From NCBI GenBank assembly GCA_021738535.1, contig JAIPBU010000023.1, forward strand, positions 1-59,252: DNA of 59,252 nt. Reading direction: 5' to 3'. Below are positions 16,301 through 24,916 of this stretch, piece after piece. A program made the translations under genes and the position numbers. Under the pieces are notes generated by a model, which searched no databases, was not told the DNA's origin, and saw nothing but the letters and a program-made list of their open reading frames with translations. Each line of letters begins with the position of its first letter. The first letter of the stretch is position 1. The stretch comes from Bacteroidales bacterium (lineage in GTDB: Bacteria; Bacteroidota; Bacteroidia; Bacteroidales; VadinHA17).

Positions 16301-17605
16301 ATATGAGGCAAAAACACTGAGGTCAAAACCCGGAAGCAGATCATAATATGGCTTATTAAATATGCCATCATACCCGTTAAGATAAGAAGGTACAAAAACA
16401 GGTATAACATTCTCATTCAGCCTGTTATCCATTCCCTTTTCAACCAGGGCCCTGATAACGGGATCGTCATCACGGTAATGCAGGCCGTGTGAAAGGATTT
16501 TATCTCCCGATGGGACTTTAGTGCTTACACCGTTCAAATAGTCAGCAATATCTTTTCGTGGTCCTTTATGATAGGCAGGAACCATAATATATGCTACTAG
16601 TTGCTTTTTATTATCCAGTTTATCTTCCAGCTGACGCAGGGAATCAATAAATATATCAAGTCCTTTATTCCTGTATTCATACCTCCCTGATGTAACCACT
16701 AACAGCGAGTCATCACTTATCTGCTTACCAGTGATTATCCTTGCTGCATTGAGCAATACTTCCCTGCTTTCTGCCCTCTTCTTCGAAAATTCATCCTTTC
16801 CCGGAACAAATGTATCTTCAAAGCCATTAGGAGTAACATAATCCACATCCTTATCCAGGAAAGCAGAGCATTCCTTTGCAGTAATCTCACTTACAGTGGT
16901 AAAAACATCAGCAGTATGTGCGGCAGTTTTTTCAAGCGAGCGTTTAGCCACAACATTAAACTCGCGGGAAACCTGGGTGGGGTTATACTCCTTCAGCCTA
17001 CTGTATAAAGGCCTGTTGTTACCGGCTATTGTCCGGCCCAGTACAGTGGCATGGGTAGTAAAGGAAGTGCTCACCCACGGCGCCCTTTCCTTCAGGTAAA
17101 GCACCCCTACTCCTGTCATCCATTCGTGAAACTGTGCAACTATATCCTGGTATTCCTGGTAAAAGCCCGTGAAACTTTCAACAACCTTCCCCGCGGCGTA
17201 ACCGAAAAGAGCGGGTTCAATATAATCCCATTGTCCCGACAGGCTGTCGAGCTTATATTCTTCCCATAAATGCGCAAAGATCTCATCTTTCTCATTGAAA
17301 TATGGCGTGAAGTCTACCAGGATAACTACAGGTTTACCGGATATATTCCACCTGCCTGTCCGTATTCTGAGTCCTTCCGCTCCGGCCTTATTTTTCCATT
17401 CGCTGAAAAGACTATCATCCTGTATAAACTCGGGGTTATCTGTTTCATCCCTCCACACATCAGGGCCAATTAAAACATAGCTATCACCCAGTTTATTTAC
17501 CAGGTTCAGTGCCTTGGTGGATATCACAGTATGTATACCACCAACTTTATTGCATATTTCCCAGCTTGTTTCAAAAAGCAGGTCAACCATTCCTTCTTCC
17601 TTCAT
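13367..17605 (-). CDS. Fused glycogen synthase (GT3-like) and alpha-glucan phosphorylase (GT35)
   Basis: This is one open frame of 1412 residues with two enzymes. Residues 1 to about 560 are a GT3-type glycogen synthase: DLLFETSWEICNKVGGIHTV at the start, and EPWGYTPLESLMFSIPTV near residue 437 carrying the E-x7-E pair. Residues from about 590 on are an alpha-glucan phosphorylase: YFSMEYGLHHSLKTYSGGLG, GVHYPTWLNRRW, and the PLP site EASGTSGEKGVMNGT with K1166. About 100 further beta-rich residues end the chain. One half would extend glucan from a nucleotide sugar; the other would release glucose 1-phosphate. It is the last gene of the operon 22353-13367, 3 bp after the GH57 gene. Similar fusions occur in other Bacteroidota as far as I recall. 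Confidence 0.92.
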   Translation of the reverse strand: MKEEGMVDLLFETSWEICNKVGGIHTVISTKALNLVNKLGDSYVLIGPDVWRDETDNPEFIQDDSLFSEWKNKAGAEGLRIRTGRWNISGKPVVILVDFTPYFNEKDEIFAHLWEEYKLDSLSGQWDYIEPALFGYAAGKVVESFTGFYQEYQDIVAQFHEWMTGVGVLYLKERAPWVSTSFTTHATVLGRTIAGNNRPLYSRLKEYNPTQVSREFNVVAKRSLEKTAAHTADVFTTVSEITAKECSAFLDKDVDYVTPNGFEDTFVPGKDEFSKKRAESREVLLNAARIITGKQISDDSLLVVTSGRYEYRNKGLDIFIDSLRQLEDKLDNKKQLVAYIMVPAYHKGPRKDIADYLNGVSTKVPSGDKILSHGLHYRDDDPVIRALVEKGMDNRLNENVIPVFVPSYLNGYDGIFNKPYYDLLPGFDLSVFASYYEPWGYTPLESLMFSIPTVTTTLAGFGLWVQNHYPDHGKGISVVERNDENNEETTEAISSFILSLYKLSEKQMEEAREDAYQVSRIARWDKLVEYYYKAYDLALERSHSRRDEPRELSEVLLSKEVIARKPNEMPVWKDIYIQSDVPERLDTLKELACNLWWTWNDEATDIFRRIDPSLWEETGQNPCVLIERVDYKRLKVLSEDSEYLSDLDSVYSAFRQYMDRPDRDDSPSIAYFSMEYGLHHSLKTYSGGLGVLAGDYLKEASDSNFNITGIGLLYRYGYFRQQIVPRGGQTAVFEVEDFSQLPVFPVEDSEGNPLKISIVWPGRNVKARIWEVKIGKVRLFLLDTDMDENREEDRRVTHQLYGGDNENRLKQELLLGIGGIRALRAMGIKPDLYHSNEGHSAFIGMERLRYLMEKRHLDFDEAMEAIRSSTLFTTHTPVPAGHDMFEEDLLRKYIPHYPDRLKITWDRLVGMGRAYNDNSGKFNMSYLAARLSQEVNGVSKLHGEVSRKMLNVLWPGYLEEELFIGHVTNGVHYPTWLNRRWKELYSELTGSAAFDQTDKKNWEKLYSVDDKKILSIKQELKQDLFEWIRSRLKTEMMDKRVSPRRLLNISNHLNPHALTIGFARRFATYKRATLLFKDLDRLDSLINDSERPVQFIFAGKAHPHDGGGQELIARINEVSHMPQFEGKIIFLENYDMDMAKYLVSGVDIWLNTPTRPLEASGTSGEKGVMNGTIHFSVLDGWWVEGYRAYAGFALPLKRSFADQELQNDADAETIYNMLENEIIPAYYNTDEKGVPSEWVSYIRNSMIQVAPQFTMKRMIDEYYEKFYSKLWDRSSELRKDNYAKAIAITEWKNWMLDEWNKLEILSYTFEKPSENIYRAGVSYTGEVILNVNNIDPENVGVEFIITSRGQDGRHEFIAKHELDYVRSVKGRSLYRLEMVPEKAGTFFFGLRLYPKSDDLPHRQDFYLIKWID

Positions 17606-17608
17606 TTT

Positions 17609-19087
17609 CTATTTACTCCTTTTAGTTTGCTTCGTTTTACTTGTTTTTCCTTTGCCAGCAGGCTTTACATCTTTAGGAACAGGTTTCTTACCGCCTGTAC
17701 CCTGTTTCTTTTGTTTTACTGCCGCACCAGCAGTCTTCCTTTTCTCCTTTTTCTCTTCCCCGGAAGCCGTTGATGATATCGTAAGAGACTTAACTTTTGA
17801 ACGCAGTCTCCTTATTTCAATAACCCGCTCATTAATTTCCTCTTCTTTTTCTTCCAGTTTTTTACGCAATGATACTATTTCCTGGTTTACATCATCACCC
17901 GGGCATGCTGCATCCAGCCTTATTTCAAAGTCGCTCAGAACATTCATATAATTCATAAAAGCATCATAGGGTGATTCGTAGGGATTAAAGTACTGGTGAA
18001 CAGCGCCATCGGAAAAGAATTTTGTACACATATAATACAAATGATCACTTACCTGCAGATAAATCCAATCATTTAGAATATCCTCATCATTGCAGTTGCT
18101 TACCCTGTCTGCCAGTGAATACAGTTTATTGAATGCGGCATTCTGAAGATCATTGCCAAGCCATGCTGTCAGATCTCTCTCTTCATCAGCCCATGAAACA
18201 GGGTCAGGAACTTTCAGTGCTGACACCGGTTGAAACTCTTCTGCAATCTGTGATGGTGTCATAAAAGTGTAATCTGTACTGGTCATTATAGCAGCAGGCA
18301 GTTCTTCCATGAATTCAAAAATGCCGGTTTCAGCTTTCTGATGCTCACCAAAAGTTTCATAATCCATGAAAATATTTATAAGCTCTGCATCATCATCTCT
18401 TTTATTGATCCATCCGGCAAATTTATCCGCCGTAAGCGGCCATTCATTCCAGTCCCTGTTGCTAAACCTGAAAGCGATGTCATCACTCAGCTGGAAATTC
18501 CTGAGCAATACCTTCAGCCTGGGGTTAATACTGTTACAATAAAGAAGATCGGGACTCCGCCAGCCAAGAATATGCTTTGCCCCTTCTGTAAGCATTGCTT
18601 TAAATCCCATATCCGCCACCCAACTACCTGTTTCATCTGAATAAACCATCTCCGTATTTCGGAATGATACGGGCTCAGCACCAAAATGCTTCTTTATTTT
18701 ATCACCATGCATACGAACCTGCTTTATAAATTCCTCCTTGTTTGCCATTGAGGCCAGCGAGTGTGAATAAGTTTCAGCCAGGAACTCAACCTGGCCTGTT
18801 GCTGCCAGTTCCCTGAATGAATCAAGTACCTCAGGTGCATAGGTCTCAAGCTGATCCATAAGTACGCCGGTAAGAGAATAAGAAATCCTGAATTCCGGGC
18901 CTAACTTTTTTATCAGTTTCAGCATTAGCTTGTTGGCAGGAAGGTAACATTCCTGTGCCACCTCCCTTAATATGGTCTCATTGTTATAATCATCATAGTA
19001 ATAATGATCACTGCCAATGTCAAAAAACCTGTACCTTTTTAGCCGCAGTGGCTGATGAACTTCAAAAAACAGACAAATTCCCTTCAT
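17609..19087 (-). CDS. GH57 alpha-amylase / glucanotransferase-like enzyme with basic C-terminal tail
   Basis: The 492-residue protein starts KGICLFFEVHQPLRLKRYRF, the HQP motif of GH57. The catalytic nucleophile Glu is in SFRNTEMVYSDE (about residue 147) and the acid/base Asp in FMDYETFGEHQ (about residue 241). GH57 enzymes cut or transfer alpha-1,4-glucan chains inside the cell. After the enzyme domain (to about residue 400) comes a coiled coil (SLRKKLEEKEEEINER). A tail of some 50 residues rich in Lys, Gly, Pro and Thr ends SKTKQTKRSK. The tail is not part of the GH57 fold. The gene lies 21 bp after the GT4 gene and 3 bp before the synthase-phosphorylase fusion. Confidence 0.9.
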   Translation of the reverse strand: MKGICLFFEVHQPLRLKRYRFFDIGSDHYYYDDYNNETILREVAQECYLPANKLMLKLIKKLGPEFRISYSLTGVLMDQLETYAPEVLDSFRELAATGQVEFLAETYSHSLASMANKEEFIKQVRMHGDKIKKHFGAEPVSFRNTEMVYSDETGSWVADMGFKAMLTEGAKHILGWRSPDLLYCNSINPRLKVLLRNFQLSDDIAFRFSNRDWNEWPLTADKFAGWINKRDDDAELINIFMDYETFGEHQKAETGIFEFMEELPAAIMTSTDYTFMTPSQIAEEFQPVSALKVPDPVSWADEERDLTAWLGNDLQNAAFNKLYSLADRVSNCNDEDILNDWIYLQVSDHLYYMCTKFFSDGAVHQYFNPYESPYDAFMNYMNVLSDFEIRLDAACPGDDVNQEIVSLRKKLEEKEEEINERVIEIRRLRSKVKSLTISSTASGEEKKEKRKTAGAAVKQKKQGTGGKKPVPKDVKPAGKGKTSKTKQTKRSK

Positions 19088-19108
19088 ATTAATAACTGTA
19101 ATAATTAC

Positions 19109-20395
19109 TTAATTTACGGCCTCCAGATATACTTCCCTGACCTTTCGGGCAGAATTTTCCCACTTAAGATTTTCCACTTCTTCCCTGCCGTTCTTAATAA
19201 ACATCTCTGACAGGGCAGGATAACTTAATATTGCATGTATGGCATCAGCCATGGCATCAATATCCCAGAAATCAATTTTTACTGCATGAGTGAGAATCTC
19301 AGCCACACCGGATTGTTTACTTATTATAACCGGCACATTCGACTGCATTGCTTCCAGCGGAGATATGCCGAATGGTTCGGAGACAGAGGGCATAATATAC
19401 ACATCACTCAGCCTTAGCATCCAGTACACATCACTGCCACGCAGGAAACCCGTAAAATGAAACCTGTCAGTTATATTAAGTTCTGCAGCCCTTCTTATCA
19501 TCTTTTCCATCATATCACCACTCCCTGCCATAACAAACCTGACATTGTCCATCACCTGCAGTACCCTGTAGGCTGCCTCAATAAAATATTCCGGTCCCTT
19601 CTGCAGGGTTATCCGGCCCAGGAAAGTAACAACCTTGTCATTGATACTCCTTTTCTCGTACTCATCATATATTCCTCCCTGGGGCTCAACGGCGTTATAA
19701 ACCGTTGTAACCTTTGATGGATCTATATGATATTTGTTTATTACTGTTTGCCGGGTCAGGTTGCTGACGGTTATTATCCTGTCAGCCGCTTCCATTCCCT
19801 GCTTTTCGATATTGTATACAACGGGGTTTACATTACCTCCGCTCCTGTCAAAATCGGTGGCATGTACATGTATAACAAGCGGCTTGCCCGATACCTCTTT
19901 CGCTGCTAAACCTGCAGGATAAGCAAGCCAGTCATGGGCGTGTATCAGGTCAAAATCATTTTCAGCGGCAATAACCGAAGCCACAATTGAGTATTTATCT
20001 ATCTCTGAAATCAAGCCCGAACCATAGGATCCGGTAAAGTCAAGCATTCCCCTGTCATTTGTCTCCACTATGAGCCTGTTATCTTTCTCCTCCTGCCTGG
20101 TGATCTTCCAGAAATCTTCCGGGTCTGTATAGGGAACTATTTGTGAATCCACCTCAATCTTGTCAAAGCTGCGTGACTCTCCCCTGTAATGGATCTGCTT
20201 ATAAGCAACTTTAACATTATTTGCCCCAATAAGATCAAGACCCTCTTTTACTTCATCCCCATATGCTTTGGGCACAACGAAGAGCACATCAATATCAGGA
20301 ATGGAAGCCATACCCCTTGTTAGTCCATAACTTGCAGTACCCAGTCCGCCACTGATGTGAGGAGGAAATTCCCATCCAAACATTAATACTTTCAT
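19109..20395 (-). CDS. GT4-family glycosyltransferase of the glycogen operon
   Basis: The 428-residue GT-B enzyme begins KVLMFGWEFPPHISGGLGTA, where the GGLG loop resembles the nucleotide-sugar-binding K/H-x-GGL motif of glycogen and starch synthases. VVTFLGRITLQKGPEYFIEA and PSVSEPFGISPLEAMQSNVP follow; the latter holds the E-x7-E pair. No signal peptide. The location between the debranching and GH57 genes points to alpha-glucan synthesis, giving the cell a second candidate synthase beside the GT3 domain. Its ATG shares one base with the TAA of the debranching enzyme (TAATG), a sign of translational coupling. Confidence 0.88.
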   Translation of the reverse strand: MKVLMFGWEFPPHISGGLGTASYGLTRGMASIPDIDVLFVVPKAYGDEVKEGLDLIGANNVKVAYKQIHYRGESRSFDKIEVDSQIVPYTDPEDFWKITRQEEKDNRLIVETNDRGMLDFTGSYGSGLISEIDKYSIVASVIAAENDFDLIHAHDWLAYPAGLAAKEVSGKPLVIHVHATDFDRSGGNVNPVVYNIEKQGMEAADRIITVSNLTRQTVINKYHIDPSKVTTVYNAVEPQGGIYDEYEKRSINDKVVTFLGRITLQKGPEYFIEAAYRVLQVMDNVRFVMAGSGDMMEKMIRRAAELNITDRFHFTGFLRGSDVYWMLRLSDVYIMPSVSEPFGISPLEAMQSNVPVIISKQSGVAEILTHAVKIDFWDIDAMADAIHAILSYPALSEMFIKNGREEVENLKWENSARKVREVYLEAVN

Positions 20396-22353
20396 TACCC
20401 GGTCTTTTTTTGTATTGTTAACTGGTCATTAAGATCAATAATCCTGAGTATCTCTGCCACACTCCAGGCCTGTGATATTGCTCCCCCCGGGTTATGCGGA
20501 GGATCACCATCATACACCTCGGAGATACTGCTTATACCATGCTCATCCATTACATCCTCGAATTTCATTATAAGACTGCTTATTTTCTTAACCCCCTTTT
20601 CTCCGTGAAGCTTAAGGAATGCTTCAGCATAAGGTCCAAGAAGCCATGGCCATACCGTTCCCTGGTGATAAGCAGAGTCGCGTTCATCCTGGCTACCCCT
20701 GTAAATCCCTTTATATTCAGGGTTTTTAGGGGATAAAGTCCGCAATCCCCTGTCCGTCAACAGCTCACTCTCAGCAACATCCAGTATCGACTTGATCATA
20801 GACCTGTCAAGCATTGTATGGGGCATTGAGGCAGCAATCAACATATTAGGCCGTACATACATATTTCGTGTTCCCCCGGAAGTTACGAAATCAGCCAGAT
20901 ATTTCTTATCCTCATCCCAGAAATATTCAATAAAGCTGGCGGATAACCTTTCAGCTAAACCGCTTGTCAGGTTATCAAATTCCGTGTCCTTACCTTCTCC
21001 ACTATGTTCTTCAGCAAATCTTAAGGCATTATACCACAGGGCGTTTATCTCAACATTGTACCCGGACCTTGGCGTAACCGGCCCGTCCGTTGTAACTGCA
21101 TCCATCCAGGTAAGAGCCTTACCTTCAGCTCCGGCATAAACCAAACCATTGTCGTGCATGCCAATATTAAAAGAGGTTCCCCTGATATAAGCCTTGATAA
21201 CATCCCGAACATAACTGCCATACCTTGACCATCCGTCATTACCCCCTGCCTTAATATACTGCTGAACCGACCAGATAAACCACAGAGGAGCATCAACAGA
21301 ATTAAAAGCATAGCTATCCGATTGCCCCATATTGGGAAATAATCCTTCCTTCATCTTCCTAACCTGGGTGTTCAGTACATCCCTGCAGGTCTTTAAATCG
21401 CCCCTGCTCAGAGTAAGTCCCGGCAGTGAAATAAAAGTATCCCTGCCCCATGAACCAAACCAGGGGTAACCGGCAATAATATTGGTCTCTCCCCCGCGCC
21501 TGATAACAAACTGCTGGGCAGCATTAAGAAGGCAGTTACGGAAACTGTTCCTGGGTACCTTGCTCCTTAATACACCGGTAAAACGCGTTTTTAAACCAGA
21601 AGGATTTACCTCCTGTGTGGAGGCTGAAAAGACTATACTGTCTCCCTTCTTCATCCCGATCTCAAAATAACCCGGCACAAAAAGGTCTTCCCTGAAATCA
21701 TATCCCCTGTTCTGCTCTTCCGGGTATTCAATACCGTATATCCAGTCAGGGACCTTGATAAATTCAGGCTTCCTGGAAAACTGCATATTAAGATACGGAA
21801 AACCGTCGTACAACTTCATCTTTATACCATTACCGGCTTTCTCTACCCTTGTGTTGGCGTGCAGGTTTGAAAAAGTCAATTCATGTATCTTCCTGAACGA
21901 AAGCAGTGGGCGAAACTGTAAACGCACCGGCATCAGAGCTTCATCCACGGTATACCTGATCAGTAACTGGTCAGACTTATCAGAAAGCAGGCGCTCCTGC
22001 CTTAATTTGACCGTACCAATCTCGTAAGAAAGAGACGGGATAAGCTCAGTGGTAAAGTCCCTCAGATACTTATGCCCCTTGGGACTGTAATGATCACCAT
22101 CAAATTTATGTATACCCAGATTAAATGTTTTGCTGTCCTCAACCACGGACACATCAAGCGAAGAAAGCAATACATACCTCTCCCCGCCAAAGTTATCAAC
22201 CGGGCTAACAAGTAAACCATGATATTTACGTGTATTACAACCAACTATGGTTGTAGATGAATAAGAACCTGTCCTGCTCGTCCTCAGTATTTCCTTGCTC
22301 AGAGAATACTCAAGGTTTATGAGTTTCGCCTTGTCAAAATCAATGTATGCCAT
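20395..22353 (-). CDS. Glycogen debranching enzyme, amylo-alpha-1,6-glucosidase type
   Basis: The 652-residue protein has the bacterial/archaeal debranching N-terminal domain (LEYSLSKEILRTSRTGSYSS, then NTRKYHGLLVSP, about residues 12-50). The C-terminal (alpha/alpha)6 catalytic domain carries IIAGYPWFGSWGRDTFISLP near residue 300 and RDSAYHQGTVWPWLLGPYAEA near residue 570. It removes alpha-1,6 branch stubs from glycogen. It is the first gene of a four-gene operon, with a -7 box about 80 bp upstream. Its stop codon overlaps the GT4 start by one base. No signal peptide, so it works in the cytoplasm. Confidence 0.93.
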   Translation of the reverse strand: MAYIDFDKAKLINLEYSLSKEILRTSRTGSYSSTTIVGCNTRKYHGLLVSPVDNFGGERYVLLSSLDVSVVEDSKTFNLGIHKFDGDHYSPKGHKYLRDFTTELIPSLSYEIGTVKLRQERLLSDKSDQLLIRYTVDEALMPVRLQFRPLLSFRKIHELTFSNLHANTRVEKAGNGIKMKLYDGFPYLNMQFSRKPEFIKVPDWIYGIEYPEEQNRGYDFREDLFVPGYFEIGMKKGDSIVFSASTQEVNPSGLKTRFTGVLRSKVPRNSFRNCLLNAAQQFVIRRGGETNIIAGYPWFGSWGRDTFISLPGLTLSRGDLKTCRDVLNTQVRKMKEGLFPNMGQSDSYAFNSVDAPLWFIWSVQQYIKAGGNDGWSRYGSYVRDVIKAYIRGTSFNIGMHDNGLVYAGAEGKALTWMDAVTTDGPVTPRSGYNVEINALWYNALRFAEEHSGEGKDTEFDNLTSGLAERLSASFIEYFWDEDKKYLADFVTSGGTRNMYVRPNMLIAASMPHTMLDRSMIKSILDVAESELLTDRGLRTLSPKNPEYKGIYRGSQDERDSAYHQGTVWPWLLGPYAEAFLKLHGEKGVKKISSLIMKFEDVMDEHGISSISEVYDGDPPHNPGGAISQAWSVAEILRIIDLNDQLTIQKKTG

Positions 22354-22433
22354 ATGATAAATGTAATCTGGTTATATGCCTGTTCCAATCCGTGTAACTG
22401 AACAGATAAGCGGAGTATATCTCCGGTCTTTAG

Positions 22434-22441
22434 CAAATGTA
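22434..22441 (-). promoter_or_regulatory. Promoter -7 box of the glycogen operon
   Basis: The - strand reads TACATTTG (TAnnTTTG), about 80 bp before the debranching-enzyme ATG. The nearest TTG upstream is 23 bp away, so the -33 element is weak. A divergent -7 box for the TlpA-like gene lies about 55 bp away. Confidence 0.6.
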
Positions 22442-22496
22442 TAATAAACAATTAAGTATAAAAACAATATGACTGCTGTAATCTCAGGCAAAAGTA

Positions 22497-22504
22497 TAAC
22501 TTTG
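22497..22504 (+). promoter_or_regulatory. Promoter -7 box of the TlpA-like lipoprotein operon
   Basis: TAACTTTG matches TAnnTTTG and is followed by GCAGC. The leader to the ATG at 22557 is about 45 nt. It probably drives 22557-25672. Confidence 0.65.
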
Positions 22505-22556
22505 CAGCAACAAAATTGTTTAGTTTTGGATAAATTATTTTTAAAAATTACTTAAT

Positions 22557-23720
22557 ATGATCAGAAAAGTTACTGCTCTTTTATTTATTTCTTTATCCCT
22601 TGCCGGATGTGCCAATAACAAGTTTACCCTAAGCGGAGAACTTGAGAATGCCGTGCCTGATACTTACATCTTCCTTGACAGGCTGGGAGGAACAAACCTT
22701 CAACCTTATGATTCTGTAAAAATAGCCGCTGACGGATCATTTGAGTTTACAGGTGAGATTGAACAACCCGAATTTTTTCTCCTGAAATTATCACAATCCA
22801 ACTTCCTTACCACACTGGTTGAACCCGGAGATAAGATAAGCTTAAAAGCTAATGCAGACAGCCTGGGGGTTACAGCTGAAGTAGAAGGTTCACCGGCTAC
22901 AAACAAAATGATAGAGTATGACGCACGGCTGCAGGAAGCAATAGCCGAACTGCAGAAACTTGGTGAAATATACAGGGATAATGAAGGCAGTGACAACCTT
23001 AAAGAGATAATGAACGAGCTCGACCAAAAAGCCCAGGATATACTTAAGGACATGAACGAATACACCAAAAACTTTATCGATCATAATATTGGGTCAATGG
23101 TCAGCCTTATAGCACTTTATAAGCAGGTGAGCCCACGTGTTTATGTTCTTAATATTGAAAATGATCTTGACTATTACAGGCGGGTAGACTCAAGTCTTTT
23201 TGAACAATACCCGGATTCAGACCCCGTAAAAACACTGCATAGCCAGATGGAAACTCTTATCTCCAGCATGGATGAAGATACTGCCGGTAGCACAAATACA
23301 AAAATGGGTGCCGTTGCTCCTGAAATTTCACTGCCTGACCCTGACGGTGAAACAGTAAGTCTTTCATCCACGAGGGGACAGTATGTATTACTTGATTTCT
23401 GGGCAGCATGGTGTTCACCCTGCAGAAGCGAAAACCCGAATCTTGTTAAAGCATATAACAATTATAAAGATAAGGGATTTGAAATCTTCCAGGTTTCTCT
23501 CGACAAGACCCGTGACGCATGGCTGAAAGGTATTGAAGAAGATAATATAGGTAGCTGGATCCATGTAAGTGACCTGAAATACTGGAACTCGGAAGTTGTT
23601 CCGCTCTATGGAATACAGGCTATACCTGCAAATTACCTGCTTGATCCCGAAGGTCGTATAATCGGCAGTAACCTCAGGGGTGAAGCCCTGCAAACAAAAC
23701 TGGCCGGGATATTTGACTGA
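22557..23720 (+). CDS. TlpA/ResA-like thiol-disulfide oxidoreductase lipoprotein (DUF4369 + thioredoxin)
   Basis: The 387-residue lipoprotein has the lipobox LAGC with Cys at residue 18. Residues about 25-115 form the beta-rich DUF4369 domain common in Bacteroidota, then a helical linker, then an AhpC/TSA-type thioredoxin fold from about 250. The active site is W285-C286-S-P-C289, and the cis-Pro region is IQAIPANYLLDPEGRI. It would reduce or exchange disulfides at the periplasmic face. It is followed after 32 bp by a paralogue of the same architecture that lacks the first active-site Cys. Confidence 0.92.
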   Translation: MIRKVTALLFISLSLAGCANNKFTLSGELENAVPDTYIFLDRLGGTNLQPYDSVKIAADGSFEFTGEIEQPEFFLLKLSQSNFLTTLVEPGDKISLKANADSLGVTAEVEGSPATNKMIEYDARLQEAIAELQKLGEIYRDNEGSDNLKEIMNELDQKAQDILKDMNEYTKNFIDHNIGSMVSLIALYKQVSPRVYVLNIENDLDYYRRVDSSLFEQYPDSDPVKTLHSQMETLISSMDEDTAGSTNTKMGAVAPEISLPDPDGETVSLSSTRGQYVLLDFWAAWCSPCRSENPNLVKAYNNYKDKGFEIFQVSLDKTRDAWLKGIEEDNIGSWIHVSDLKYWNSEVVPLYGIQAIPANYLLDPEGRIIGSNLRGEALQTKLAGIFD

Positions 23721-23752
23721 GCATAATTTAAAGTAATCATTGATTCAGAGAT

Positions 23753-24910
23753 ATGAAAAAACTGGTTTTCTTTGTCCTGCTGGCATTGCTGGCTGCAGGC
23801 TGTAAAAATCATAACCTTGTTATTAACGGCGTTTATCCCTTCGATGGGCACGATATTCTTTATCTCAAGAAGGTCGACCTGAAAAACCCCATAGCCGTTG
23901 ATTCAGCCACAATAAATAATTCAGGCAAATTCAGGTTTAAAACCACTATTGATGAGCCTTCTTTTTATACTCTTGGCTTTGATAATAATGAATTCATTAC
24001 AATTGTTGCCGAACCGGGCGACCAGATAAATATTGAATTCAAAGCCAAACGACTGCAAAATGAATATTCAGTAGAAGGGTCAGTGGAATCTGAGAAAATA
24101 AGAAAACTTGATAAAAAACTTGGGAGAACCCTCCTCAAGCTTGATTCTTTAAGCAGGGAATACAATAAAATAGCAGGGAATGATGAGGAACAGGAAAAAG
24201 CAACAAGTCTTGAGAAAGCATACCTGGATGTTCTGAATGAGCAAAGGAATTTTAATATAGCTTTCATCCTGGATAACCTGAGTAAACTATCTGCCATAAA
24301 AGCCCTTTACCAGAGTATTGATGAAAACACATTCGTGCTTTATAAACCCCGTGATCTGCAATACCTGAAACTGGTCTCGGACAGCCTCTCAAAATACTAC
24401 CCCGGTATATCACTAACTAAGTCCCTGATATCTAACCTTGAAGAAGAACTTAACCAGATGTATGCAGACAGGATTACACAGGCAGCCGAAATCGCTGATC
24501 CGGTAAAACTGGACGCTAACCTGAAAAATATCCAGGGACAAAGAATCAGACTCTCTGATGTAATGGAAAACAATTATGTGCTCCTTACTTTCTGGTCTGC
24601 TGAATCCAGGGAGTGTATCTCAAATAATCTCTTCCTGAAAAATGTTTACAGCCTTTATCACAATGATGGCCTGGAGATTTACCAGGTAAACCTTGATGCC
24701 GATGAAGACACGTGGAGAAAATCAGTAAATTTTGATGAACTGCCATGGATCAGTGTGAGGGAAGATGACCCTTCTTCACCCATAACAGCCAGGATATTTA
24801 ATGTCACCGGGGTGCCGGCCAATTACCTTTTTGACAAAGAAGGCAATATCATTGGCAAAGACATGTTTGGAAAATCTCTGAAAATCAAACTATCACAGAT
24901 ATTTGACTGA
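23753..24910 (+). CDS. TlpA-like lipoprotein paralogue with degenerate CxxC
   Basis: The 385-residue product has lipobox LAAGC, DUF4369, helical linker and thioredoxin-like domain in the same order and almost the same length as the upstream gene, so it is a tandem duplicate. At the active site W-C-S-P-C is replaced by E-S-R-E-C (E284, S285, C288): the nucleophilic Cys is lost and only the second Cys remains. The cis-Pro loop (VTGVPANYLFDKEGNI) is kept. It cannot work as a normal dithiol oxidoreductase. A binding or chaperone role, or a single-Cys mixed-disulfide role, is possible. Six bp separate it from the next gene. Confidence 0.9.
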   Translation: MKKLVFFVLLALLAAGCKNHNLVINGVYPFDGHDILYLKKVDLKNPIAVDSATINNSGKFRFKTTIDEPSFYTLGFDNNEFITIVAEPGDQINIEFKAKRLQNEYSVEGSVESEKIRKLDKKLGRTLLKLDSLSREYNKIAGNDEEQEKATSLEKAYLDVLNEQRNFNIAFILDNLSKLSAIKALYQSIDENTFVLYKPRDLQYLKLVSDSLSKYYPGISLTKSLISNLEEELNQMYADRITQAAEIADPVKLDANLKNIQGQRIRLSDVMENNYVLLTFWSAESRECISNNLFLKNVYSLYHNDGLEIYQVNLDADEDTWRKSVNFDELPWISVREDDPSSPITARIFNVTGVPANYLFDKEGNIIGKDMFGKSLKIKLSQIFD

Positions 24911-24916
24911 AGCTAA

